A stretch of DNA of 47,049 nucleotides from JAWWPY01 sp964412845. GTDB taxonomy: Bacteria; Actinomycetota; Actinomycetes; Streptosporangiales; Streptosporangiaceae. The notes under the pieces were generated by a model. That model saw only the letters and a program-made list of their open reading frames with translations, was not told where the DNA came from and did no database searches. The translations under genes were made by a program, and so were the position numbers. Each line of letters starts with the position of its first letter. Within the stretch, counting starts at the first letter, position 1. Shown here piece by piece: positions 24,928 through 32,721 of this stretch. Location: NCBI GenBank assembly GCA_964412845.1, contig CAYPQM010000029.1:1-47049 (forward strand), read 5' to 3'.

Positions 24928-26751
24928 ATGACGCTGGACTCCGACACCTGCTACCGGGCCGTCGCCGCTCGCGATCCCCGGTTCGACGGGCGGTTCTTCA
25001 CCGGGGTCACCAGCACGGGAATTTACTGCCGGCCGATCTGCCCGTCGCGCACCCCCGCGCGCAAGAACATGCGCTTCTTCCCGCATCAAGGGGCGGCGGA
25101 GAAGTCCGGATTCCGGGCCTGCCGCCGATGCCGGCCGGAGGCGAGCCCTGGTTCGCCGGACTGGAACGTACGTGCCGATCTTGTCGCCCGTGCGGTGCGG
25201 CTGATCACCGACGGATACGTCGACGAGCACGGGATCGCCGGGCTGGCGCGGCGGCTGGCCGTGACCGAGCGGCACCTGCACCGCCTGGTGGTGGCCGAGC
25301 TTGGCACCGGGCCGCTCGCGCTGGCCAGGACGGTGCGGCTGCAGACGGCCCGGCGGCTGCTGCGGGAGACCAGCGTGCCGATCACCGAGATCGCGTTTGC
25401 GAGCGGCTTCTCCAGCGTCCGGCAGTTCAACGCGAGTTTCCAGGAGTCCTACCGGCAGCCGCCGTCCGCGCTGCGGGCCGGACCGCGCGCCGGCGGCGCG
25501 CGGTCCGAACGCACCGGGTCCGAGGCCACGTGGTCCGGCACCTCCCGGTCCGGCACCTCCCGGTCCGGCACCCCCCGGTCCGGCGGCACGCGCTCCGGCG
25601 GCACGCGCTCCGGCGGCACGCGCTCCGGCGGCACGCGCTCCGGCGACGCAGGGCCTGCGGGCGCGCAGGCGGAATCCGGCCTAGCCGCCGACTCGGGCGC
25701 GCACGGCACGTGGCTGTCGCTGCGGCTCGCCTGCCGTGAGCCGTTCGACGCGGAATCCCTGCTCGGCTTCCTCGCGGCCCGCGCCATCCCAGGCGTGGAG
25801 CAGGTCACCGGCGGCCGGTATACCCGGACGATTCGCACCTCGGCGGGCGCGGGGCTGATCGAACTCGTTCCCCAGCCGCCGGTTGCGGGCCGGGCCGCCG
25901 GACCGCGCGGCGCCGACCGCGACGCCGGGCCATCCGGCCCGGGGCAGGTTCTGCTGCGGGTGCGGCTCACCGGGCTGGGCGGGATTGGCCAGGTGGTCTC
26001 CCGGTGCAGGCAGCTGTTCGACCTGGATGCCGACCCGGCCGCCATCGGTTCGGCGCTGGCCAGCGACGACATGCTCGCCCCGCTCGTCCGGGCCCGCCCC
26101 GGGCTCCGGGTCCCTGGCGCCTATGACGGGTTCGAGCTCGCGGTCCGGGCGGTCCTCGGCCAGCAGGTCTCGGTGGCGGCGGCACGCACGTTTGCCGCCC
26201 GTCTGGCCGCGCGGCATGGGACGCTGCTCGCCGCCCCGGACCCGGACCCGGGCCCGGACCCGGGCCTGACGCCGGGCAACGGGGCAGCCACCATGCCGAC
26301 GCTGCTGTTCCCCAGCCCGGATGACCTCGCGGACGCTGACTTGTCCGGGCTCGGGTTCACCACCGCCCGGCAGGCAACGCTGCGAGCACTGGCCCAGGCG
26401 ATGGCCGCGGGACATCTCGACCTCGATTCGGGCACGGACCCGGCGCAGGCCGCGGCCCGGCTCAGCGAGCTACCCGGCATCGGGCCCTGGACTGTCGCCT
26501 ACATCCTGATGCGCGCGGTGCATGACCCCGACGCGTACCCGGCGACCGACCTGGGCCTGCGCCGCGCGCTCGACGGCCTCGGCTGCCCGCCGGCCCGTGC
26601 CGCCCAGTGGCGCCCGTGGCGGGCGTACGCCGCCCTCCACCTGTGGACGTGGGCCGCAGCCAACCCAGAACCGGCCAACCCAGAACCGTCGGCCCCAGGC
26701 CGGGCCGACGCGGGCGGCCGAGTGCTGCTGGCCGGCCCAGGGGGCAGATAG
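24928..26751 (+). CDS. alkA: Ada-AlkA fusion: methyl-accepting regulator and 3-methyladenine DNA glycosylase
   Basis: 607 residues. N-terminal Ada zinc domain (1-80) with Cys34, Cys38, Cys65 and Cys68; Cys34 in GIYCRPICPS corresponds to the methyl-phosphotriester acceptor. AraC-type helix-turn-helix (about 85-180, ITEIAFASGFSSVRQFNASF). A linker of SGT(S/P)R and SGGTR repeats (about 203-237). AlkA domain (about 250-590) with AVLGQQVSVAAARTFAARLA, the HhH LSELPGIGPWTVAYILMRA and catalytic Asp in PATDLGLRRAL. Methylation of Cys34 should activate transcription of this operon while the C-terminal half excises alkylated bases. The same fusion followed by ogt exists in Mycobacterium tuberculosis. 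A PDPDPGPDPG insertion lies inside the glycosylase half. Confidence 0.92.
   Translation: MTLDSDTCYRAVAARDPRFDGRFFTGVTSTGIYCRPICPSRTPARKNMRFFPHQGAAEKSGFRACRRCRPEASPGSPDWNVRADLVARAVRLITDGYVDEHGIAGLARRLAVTERHLHRLVVAELGTGPLALARTVRLQTARRLLRETSVPITEIAFASGFSSVRQFNASFQESYRQPPSALRAGPRAGGARSERTGSEATWSGTSRSGTSRSGTPRSGGTRSGGTRSGGTRSGGTRSGDAGPAGAQAESGLAADSGAHGTWLSLRLACREPFDAESLLGFLAARAIPGVEQVTGGRYTRTIRTSAGAGLIELVPQPPVAGRAAGPRGADRDAGPSGPGQVLLRVRLTGLGGIGQVVSRCRQLFDLDADPAAIGSALASDDMLAPLVRARPGLRVPGAYDGFELAVRAVLGQQVSVAAARTFAARLAARHGTLLAAPDPDPGPDPGLTPGNGAATMPTLLFPSPDDLADADLSGLGFTTARQATLRALAQAMAAGHLDLDSGTDPAQAAARLSELPGIGPWTVAYILMRAVHDPDAYPATDLGLRRALDGLGCPPARAAQWRPWRAYAALHLWTWAAANPEPANPEPSAPGRADAGGRVLLAGPGGR
25534..25638 (+). 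repeat. 15-bp minisatellite in the Ada-AlkA linker
   Basis: Seven consecutive 15-bp units: three of TCCGGCACC(T/C)CCCGG (25534-25578) and four identical TCCGGCGGCACGCGC (25579-25638). In frame they encode pentapeptides of Ser, Gly, Thr and Arg between the DNA-binding and glycosylase domains. Confidence 0.97.
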
Positions 26752-26816
26752 CGGCACGGGCCGCCGGCCGCCGTGGGGCCAATTTAAGGACGTTTCAATG
26801 CTGCGAAGGAGCAACG

Positions 26817-27338
26817 ATGCATGCTGACGACGCGATCGCGGTCACGGTCCTCGATACGCCGATCGGGCCGCTGAGCCTGCTAGCCCATGACGGCGTCCTG
26901 GTGGGCGGCGGGTTCACCGACGATCCGGCGCAACTGCACGTCCGGCTGCACCCGTCGCTGCGCGCGCTCAGCCTCGCCGTGACGCGGCCGGATGACCTGC
27001 CCTGGCTGGTCAAGCCGGTCCGCGACTACTTCGGCGGGGACCTCGGGGCGCCCGACGCGATCCCGGTGCGCCAGCCGGGGACGCCGATCAGGCAGCAGTT
27101 CTATGCCGCGCTGCGGGCGGTGCCGGCCGGAACCACGGTCAGCTACGCCGACCTCGCGCGGCAGGCGGGCCGGCCAGATGCCCCCCGCGCGGCAGGCGCC
27201 GCGTGCGCGGCCAACCTGATCGCCCCGGTGGTTCCCTGTCACCGGGTGCTGCGCGGCGACGGCAGCCTCGGCGGCTACTACTACGGCCTGTCACGCAAAG
27301 AGTGGCTGCTGCACCATGAAGGCGCGCCGGGCAGCTAG
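26817..27338 (+). CDS. ogt: Methylated-DNA--protein-cysteine methyltransferase
   Basis: 173 residues from the ATG at 26817, preceded by AAGGAG five bases upstream. Helix-turn-helix/active-site domain with TTVSYADLARQAGRP, the acceptor Cys141 in APVVPCHRVLRGDG, and GGYYYGLSRKEWLLHHE. It removes methyl groups from O6-methylguanine in a suicide reaction. It follows the Ada-AlkA gene by 65 bp and is presumably under the same adaptive-response promoter. Confidence 0.94.
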   Translation: MHADDAIAVTVLDTPIGPLSLLAHDGVLVGGGFTDDPAQLHVRLHPSLRALSLAVTRPDDLPWLVKPVRDYFGGDLGAPDAIPVRQPGTPIRQQFYAALRAVPAGTTVSYADLARQAGRPDAPRAAGAACAANLIAPVVPCHRVLRGDGSLGGYYYGLSRKEWLLHHEGAPGS

Positions 27339-27519
27339 GAAACCGGCGGGGTTTCCGCAGGCCGGCTACGGCGTCATCCGGTTCACCGGGGAGAACCTGC
27401 TCGTGATCAACACGAAGACTGGTGCACCGCTCGCTTTCGAGCAGATTGTCCAGGGACCGGCCAGCGGGACGACTGCCCAGAGCATCCTCCCCTACCAGCC
27501 GGGGGAGACCTGGGGGTAG
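27316..27519 (+). pseudogene. Short coding-like fragment overlapping the end of ogt
   Basis: A 67-codon frame starts inside the last codons of ogt. Its second half (GYGVIRFTGENLLVINTKTG, then APLAFEQIVQGP) has strongly G/C-biased third positions and reads like real protein, but I recognise no family. It may be the surviving C-terminal end of a lost gene or a small functional protein; the start is not convincing. Confidence 0.3.
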
Positions 27520-27698
27520 CAGGCTTTCCTCAGTGGTGGGTGGACCAACCAGCCGCCACAGCTTCCCGCCACCCGGCGGGGGCCCAGCCCCGGGGTCGGG
27601 TAGCCTGCCCCAGGCCCGGGCGGCCGCGCGACATCGGCGCGGCAGCCGGGCCAGCTATTCGCCAGGCCGGGGCGGGCATTCTGCCGCATGCTGACCTA

Positions 27699-27723
27699 GA
27701 CTCCTCGGCAGTCGAGAGGAGTC
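27699..27723 (+). promoter_or_regulatory. Stem-loop covering the ribosome-binding site of the carboxylase alpha gene
   Basis: GACTCCTC (27699-27706) pairs perfectly with GAGGAGTC (27716-27723) across a 9-base loop. The second arm contains the Shine-Dalgarno GAGGAG seven to eight bases before the GTG at 27730, so folding would hide it. Confidence 0.6.
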
Positions 27724-27729
27724 GGTTTC

Positions 27730-29502
27730 GTGCGCAAGGTGCTCATCGCGAACCGTGGCGAGATCGCTGTTCGCATCGCGCGAGCCTGCCGGGACGCCGG
27801 GCTGGCCAGTGTGGCCGTGTATGCGGAGCAAGACTTCGACGCGCTGCACGTCTCGATGTCCGACGAGGCGTACGCGCTGGGCGGCCAGAGCGCCGCTGAC
27901 AGCTACCTCAGCATCGAGAAGCTCCTCAAGGCGGCCGCCGACGCCGGGGCCGACGCGGTGCATCCGGGATACGGATTCCTGGCCGAAAACGCGGACTTCG
28001 CCCGCGCGGTCATCGACGCGGGGCTGACCTGGATCGGCCCGCCGCCGTCGGCGATCGAGGCCCTCGGCGACAAGGTCCGCGCCCGGCATATCGCGAGCGC
28101 AGTGGGAGCACCCCTGGCACCAGGCACCGACGGGCCGGTCAGCGGCCCGGACGAGGTCGACGCGTTCGCCGCCCGCCATGGCCTGCCGATCGCGATCAAG
28201 GCCGCGTTCGGCGGTGGCGGCCGGGGCCTGAAGGTGGCCAGGACCCCCGGGGAGATCGGCGATCAGTACGAATCCGCGGTACGGGAGGCCGTCGCGGCGT
28301 TCGGCCGCGGCGAGTGCTTCGTGGAGCGCTACCTGGAACGCCCGCGGCACGTGGAGACTCAGTGCCTGGCTGACGCCCATGGGAATGTCGTGGTGGTCTC
28401 CACCCGTGACTGCACGCTGCAGCGCCGGCACCAGAAACTCGTCGAGGAGGCTCCTGCCCCGTTCCTGGCCGGCGAGCAGGCCGCGTTGCTCTATCACGCG
28501 TCGAAGGCAATTCTGCTTGAGGCCGGTTATGTGGGCGCGGGCACCTGCGAGTTCCTCATCGGGCAGGACGGGATGGTGTCGTTCCTGGAGGTCAACACCC
28601 GACTCCAGGTGGAGCACCCGGTGTCGGAGGAGGTCACCGGCATCGACCTGGTCCGCGAGATGTTCCGGATCGCCGACGGGCAGGCCCTGGGCTACGACGA
28701 CCCGCCGCACCGCGGGCATTCGATCGAATTCCGGATCAACGCGGAGGACCCGGCGCGGAACTTCCTGCCCGCCCCGGGCACCATCGCGGAGTGGAGCCTG
28801 CCGTCCGGCCCCGGCGTGCGGGTCGACGCTGGCTACGCGCGCGGGATGACCGTCCCGCAGGCGTTCGACTCGCTCATCGCCAAGCTGATCGTCACCGGAT
28901 CCAGCCGCCAGCAGGCCCTGGAGCGGGCCCGCCGCGCGCTCGATGAGTTCGTGGTCGGCGGCATGCCCACAGTGCTCCCGTTCCACCGCGCCGTAGTCCG
29001 CGATCCAGCGTTCACCGCTGAGCCCTTCACAATTCACACCCTTTGGATCGAAACGGAATTCAGTGGGCAACTGCCGTCCCCGTCCGGCTCGGCCGCCCAG
29101 CAGGACATCGAACCGCTGTCCCGCGAGCGGATCACCGTGGAGGTGGGCGGGAAACGACTTGAGGTGGTGCTGCCCGGCGGGCTGCTGACGGCCGGCCGGG
29201 GGCAGCCGGCCGGGCGTGCGCAGCGGGCGGGCCGAGGCGGCTCGGCGGCGGGCCGGGGGAACAGATCCGCGGCGGGCGGAGCCAACGGGGATGAGCTGGC
29301 CAGCCCCATGCAGGGAACGATCATCAAGATCGTCGCGGGCGAAGGGGAACGGGTGGCGGCGGGCGACACCGTCGTAGTGCTGGAAGCGATGAAGATGGAG
29401 CAGCCGCTCACCGCGCACAAGGACGGGACGGTGACCGGGCTGGCCGTGGAGATCGGCCAGACGGTGACCGCCGGTGAGGTCGTCTGCCGGCTGAAAGACT
29501 GA
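27730..29502 (+). CDS. Acetyl-/propionyl-CoA carboxylase alpha subunit (biotin carboxylase plus biotin carrier)
   Basis: 590 residues, the compact actinobacterial length. Biotin-carboxylase domain with MRKVLIANRGEIAVRIARAC, ATP-grasp loop AAFGGGGRGLKVA, and EVNTRLQVEHPVSEEVTGID; a 70-residue low-complexity linker rich in Gly/Arg; then the carrier domain with EAMKMEQP, where Lys555 is biotinylated. It carboxylates biotin using ATP and bicarbonate and supplies the beta subunits, plausibly those at 21803 and 7090. In streptomycetes and mycobacteria one alpha subunit often serves several beta subunits. GTG start, with its Shine-Dalgarno inside a stem-loop. Confidence 0.93.
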   Translation: MRKVLIANRGEIAVRIARACRDAGLASVAVYAEQDFDALHVSMSDEAYALGGQSAADSYLSIEKLLKAAADAGADAVHPGYGFLAENADFARAVIDAGLTWIGPPPSAIEALGDKVRARHIASAVGAPLAPGTDGPVSGPDEVDAFAARHGLPIAIKAAFGGGGRGLKVARTPGEIGDQYESAVREAVAAFGRGECFVERYLERPRHVETQCLADAHGNVVVVSTRDCTLQRRHQKLVEEAPAPFLAGEQAALLYHASKAILLEAGYVGAGTCEFLIGQDGMVSFLEVNTRLQVEHPVSEEVTGIDLVREMFRIADGQALGYDDPPHRGHSIEFRINAEDPARNFLPAPGTIAEWSLPSGPGVRVDAGYARGMTVPQAFDSLIAKLIVTGSSRQQALERARRALDEFVVGGMPTVLPFHRAVVRDPAFTAEPFTIHTLWIETEFSGQLPSPSGSAAQQDIEPLSRERITVEVGGKRLEVVLPGGLLTAGRGQPAGRAQRAGRGGSAAGRGNRSAAGGANGDELASPMQGTIIKIVAGEGERVAAGDTVVVLEAMKMEQPLTAHKDGTVTGLAVEIGQTVTAGEVVCRLKD

Positions 29503-29541
29503 GGCGATGCGTCACGTCCGCGCGCGCGCTGGGAGCGCGCC

Positions 29542-29898
29542 GTGAGTCGCCTGCCTGGCGACCCGGGCCCGGGCGGCTGGCTGCGGTTCGCGTTCGGGTT
29601 CCGGCTCCCGCCCGGGAGCGTGCACTGGGTGCGGCACGAGCTGACCGACGCGGGCTGGCGGGGCCGGACCGTGCTCCGGCACCTGGCGGTCATCGTGCCG
29701 GTCTGTGCCGTCCTGGTGATCGTGCTGGCCCTGGTGCTGCCCGCGCCGCTATGGGTGAGCCTGACGATGGTGGCGCTCATCCTGTGCGGCAGCATTTTCA
29801 CCGTGGCCGCCTATGCGGATGACATCCGGGCCGCCCGGCTCCGCCAGCACGGCCTGCCCGTGCCCAAGGACCCCGACCTCGGCCGCCCCTCGCACTAA
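29542..29898 (+). CDS. DUF5313-like small membrane protein
   Basis: 118 residues from the GTG at 29542, 39 bp after the carboxylase alpha stop. It opens with GGWLRFAFGFRLPPGSVHWV, then two hydrophobic helices (about 50-70 and 73-92), then a short cytoplasmic tail with YADDIRAARLRQHGLP. This matches the actinobacterial DUF5313 pattern. Function unknown; possibly cotranscribed with the upstream gene. Confidence 0.7.
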   Translation: MSRLPGDPGPGGWLRFAFGFRLPPGSVHWVRHELTDAGWRGRTVLRHLAVIVPVCAVLVIVLALVLPAPLWVSLTMVALILCGSIFTVAAYADDIRAARLRQHGLPVPKDPDLGRPSH

Positions 29899-29985
29899 TG
29901 CTGGCCAGCATTTCCTGAATAAGGTATTTCGTGCCGGTCATAACGAGCAACAGCGCTCTGACCTGGGGGACACAGTTCGGGAGAA

Positions 29986-30085
29986 NNNNNNNNNNNNNNN
30001 NNNNNNNNNNNNNNNNNNNNNNNNNNNNNNNNNNNNNNNNNNNNNNNNNNNNNNNNNNNNNNNNNNNNNNNNNNNNNNNNNNNNN
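29986..30085. other. 100-N scaffold gap
   Basis: Exactly 100 N. The left flank ends with GGGAGAA and the right flank starts at what looks like the G of an ATG followed by AAG CGT, so the start codon of the next gene lies at the gap edge. Flank overlap is only three bases. Confidence 0.97.
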
Positions 30086-30086
30086 G

Positions 30087-30614
30087 AAGCGTTATCTCGC
30101 AGTAGCAGGAGCGGCCGCGCTCACTGTCCTGGGGCTCTCGGCCGGCGGGGCGGCCACCGCGTCGGCGGCGACCGTGTCCTGCCACGCGATCAACGGGCAC
30201 GTCGCGGCCAAGGCACTGCCCGACCGCAAGTGCACCCCCGGTGCCACGTACTCCGTGGTGACGCAGGCCACCCTCGGCAAAACGATCTGCAAGAGCGGCT
30301 GGACCGCCACGGTCCGCCCGCCCGAGTCCTACACCGAGCCGCTCAAGATCTCGCAGATCGCGGAGTACCACTACACCGACAAAAGCGTCAGCCACTACGA
30401 GGAGGATCACCTGATCCCGCTGGAACTCGGCGGGTCACCCAGGTCGATCAAGAACCTGTGGCCGGAGTATGACGCGGGCAAGATCCCCAACCCGAAGGAT
30501 GCGGTGGAGAACGCGCTCAAGCGTGCGGTATGCAGTCACAAGGTGACGCTCAAGGCGGCACGGACCGCCATCGCAGTCAACTGGACCACCGCCCGTGCTC
30601 GCCTACACGTGTAA
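30087..30614 (+). CDS. Secreted HNH-like (His-Me finger) protein, start codon in gap
   Basis: About 176 codons remain. The first visible residues KRYLAVAGAAALTVLGLSAG form a Sec signal peptide with ATASAA as the likely cleavage region; probably only the initiator ATG is missing, its G being base 30086. The mature protein has four Cys (possible disulfides) and the segment EEDHLIPLELGGSPRSIKNL followed by WPE, which matches an HNH/His-Me-finger nuclease core. An extracellular nuclease or a non-catalytic relative is inferred. Confidence 0.7.
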   Translation, partial: KRYLAVAGAAALTVLGLSAGGAATASAATVSCHAINGHVAAKALPDRKCTPGATYSVVTQATLGKTICKSGWTATVRPPESYTEPLKISQIAEYHYTDKSVSHYEEDHLIPLELGGSPRSIKNLWPEYDAGKIPNPKDAVENALKRAVCSHKVTLKAARTAIAVNWTTARARLHV

Positions 30615-30685
30615 GCAGCCGCCCTCAGGCCGCCCCTCGCAGGATCACGGCACATGCTCAGCCGCCGTCACTGACAGCGTGCCGC

Positions 30686-30745
30686 GATCTTGGAACCCGG
30701 AGCTGGGCCATGATCAAAGAGGCCTGGCGTGATCTTGGAACCCGG
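30686..30745. repeat. 15-bp direct repeats beyond the quinone dehydrogenase gene
   Basis: GATCTTGGAACCCGG occurs at 30686-30700 and 30731-30745, 45 bp apart, with TGATCA between them. They fill the space between two convergent genes and overlap the edge of the dehydrogenase stop region. Confidence 0.8.
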
Positions 30746-30746
30746 C

Positions 30747-32174
30747 TCAGCGAACGTCGGAGGGGCGCATAAGCCGGCGGGCCGCCTCGGTCAGGCTGCC
30801 GGACAGGGACGGGTAGACAGCGAAGGTATGGGCCATCTGGTCGACGGTCAGCGACTGCTCCACCGCGAGTGACACCCCCAGGATCAGCTCGCTGGCGCGT
30901 GGCGCGACCACGACCCCGCCCAGCACGATCCCGGTTCCCCGCCGGGCGAACAGCTTGACGAACCCGTCGCGGAAACCCTGCATCTTCGCGCGCGCGTTGG
31001 TGGCCAGCGGCAGCTTCACCACCATGGCGTCCGGTTCGCCGGCCTCTACCGCGGCAGCCGTCACGCCGACCGTGGCGATTTCCGGGTCGGTAAAGATGGT
31101 CGCGGCGACGTGGCCCAGCCTGATCGGCTGGACCGCCTCGCCGAGCGTGTGCCACATGGCGATCCGGCCCTGCATGGCGGCCACGGAGGCGAGCATCAGC
31201 ACGCCGGTGCAGTCACCTGCCGCGTACACGCCGGGTGCGGTGGTCCTCGACACCCGATCCACCTGGACGAATCCCTGGTCATCGACCGCGACGCCGGCGT
31301 CGGCCAGGCCCAGGCCCCGGGTCGCGGGCACCATGCCCACGGTGAGCAGGCAGTGCGAGCCGTGCACGGTCCGGCCGTCCTCCAGGATGACGACGACCCG
31401 GTCACCGACGCGCTTGACCGCGCTGGCCCGCGACCGGCCGAGCACCGTCATCCCCCGCCGCCGGAACACGTCCTCCACCACGGCCGCCGCGTCAGCGTCC
31501 TCCTGCGGCAGCACCCGATTGCGTGACGAGACCAGCGTGACCTGCGAGCCGAGCGCCTGGTAGGCGCTGGCGAACTCGGCGCCGGTCACCCCGGAGCCGA
31601 CCACGATCAGCTCGGCCGGAAGTTCGGCGAGGTCATACAGCTGCCGCCAGGTCAAGATGCGCTCACCATCCGGCTCCGCGCCGGGCAGCACCCGGGGCAG
31701 CGCCCCGGTCGCGATCAGCACCGCATCCGCGCTGATCTCACGGCCGCCGGCCAGGACGACGTGCGGGCCGGCCAGCGTGCCCCGGCCGGTGATGACCTCG
31801 ACACCCTCGGCCGCCAGCCGGAGGGCCACGTCGGCGGATTGCGCCCGGGCCAGCGCCTTGACCCGGGCATAGAGCCGGGGGGCATCCACGCTGAACCGCC
31901 CCTGCCGCCCGGCCCAGCCCGGCTGGCCCCGGCCGGACGGCTCGTCGCTGCCGAGGCGGATGCCGAGGTCCGCGGAGCCGTCCAGCGTGGACATGGTGCC
32001 CGAGGTCGCGATGAGAGTCTTGGACGGCACGCAGTCGGTCAGCACGCAGGCGCCGCCGAGGCCGTCGGAGTCCACCACGGTGACCTGCGCACCGAGTTGC
32101 GCGGCGACCAGGGCAGCCTCATATCCCCCTGGTCCGCCCCCGATGATCGCAATGGACGCGCGCGGCTGGCTCAC
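30747..32174 (-). CDS. lpdA: NAD(P)H-quinone dehydrogenase, LpdA-like flavoprotein
   Basis: 475 residues. FAD-binding IAIIGGGPGGYEAAL, redox pair Cys43/Cys48 in GACVLTDCVPSKTL, NAD-binding LIVVGSGVTGAEFASAY, and a C-terminal dimer domain. The usual lipoamide-dehydrogenase HPT-x-x-E active site is replaced by VYPSLSGSLTEAARRL, as in the mycobacterial LpdA-type quinone reductases; this argues against a true lipoamide dehydrogenase. It should reduce quinones with NAD(P)H and guard against oxidative stress. Unlike the Mycobacterium tuberculosis protein as I recall it, both Cys residues are present here. Confidence 0.88.
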   Translation of the reverse strand: MSQPRASIAIIGGGPGGYEAALVAAQLGAQVTVVDSDGLGGACVLTDCVPSKTLIATSGTMSTLDGSADLGIRLGSDEPSGRGQPGWAGRQGRFSVDAPRLYARVKALARAQSADVALRLAAEGVEVITGRGTLAGPHVVLAGGREISADAVLIATGALPRVLPGAEPDGERILTWRQLYDLAELPAELIVVGSGVTGAEFASAYQALGSQVTLVSSRNRVLPQEDADAAAVVEDVFRRRGMTVLGRSRASAVKRVGDRVVVILEDGRTVHGSHCLLTVGMVPATRGLGLADAGVAVDDQGFVQVDRVSRTTAPGVYAAGDCTGVLMLASVAAMQGRIAMWHTLGEAVQPIRLGHVAATIFTDPEIATVGVTAAAVEAGEPDAMVVKLPLATNARAKMQGFRDGFVKLFARRGTGIVLGGVVVAPRASELILGVSLAVEQSLTVDQMAHTFAVYPSLSGSLTEAARRLMRPSDVR

Positions 32175-32274
32175 GGTGCCTCATTCTGTCGCATGGCGCC
32201 GCGCGGCTCTCGGCGCCCTCCTGGTGACCAGAGATCCACGCGTCCGCGGCAGCCGCACCGTACGCTAGTCAGCT

Positions 32275-32715
32275 GTGGAGTTCTACGCGGCCTACGGCAG
32301 CAACATGGACCCGGCGCAGATGGCCGAGCGCTGCCCGCACTCGCCGCTGCACGGCACCGGCTGGCTGGAGGGCTGGCGGCTGACGTTCGGCGGCGAAGAC
32401 CTGGGCTGGGAAGGCGCCCTGGCCACGGTCGTCGAGGATGCCGCCGAACGGGTTTTCGTGGTGCTCTACGAACTATCGGATCTCGACGAGCGCTCCCTCG
32501 ATACCTGGGACGGCGTGACCCTCGGCTATTCCCGGAAGGTCAGGGTGCGGGTCGAGACCGTTGACGGCGACGCGGTCGCCTGGCTGTATGTGCTCAACGC
32601 CTACGAAGGCGGCCTGCCGTCGGCGCGATACGTGGGCATCGTGGCCGACTCCGCGGAAAAGGCCGGGGCGCCCAAGGACTACGTCGACGCGATCCGGACC
32701 CGTCCCTGCGCCTGA
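32275..32715 (+). CDS. Gamma-glutamylcyclotransferase-like protein
   Basis: 146 residues from the GTG at 32275. The N-terminal FYAAYGSNMDPAQMAERCP is the ligand-binding YGSN loop of the GGCT/AIG2 fold; VFVVLYELSDLDERSLDTWDG and YSRKVRVRV follow, and AYEGGLPSARYVGIVADSA near the end is typical. Members release 5-oxoproline from gamma-glutamyl amines or peptides; the precise substrate is unknown. Divergent from lpdA. A gamma-glutamyl-ligase-like gene (carboxylate-amine ligase) lies about 4 kb away. Confidence 0.82.
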   Translation: MEFYAAYGSNMDPAQMAERCPHSPLHGTGWLEGWRLTFGGEDLGWEGALATVVEDAAERVFVVLYELSDLDERSLDTWDGVTLGYSRKVRVRVETVDGDAVAWLYVLNAYEGGLPSARYVGIVADSAEKAGAPKDYVDAIRTRPCA

Positions 32716-32721
32716 GGCAAG

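Noticed and set aside
25534..25638. CRISPR-like array
   Set aside because: The 15-bp units are directly adjacent without spacers and are in frame within the Ada-AlkA gene, so this is a coding minisatellite.
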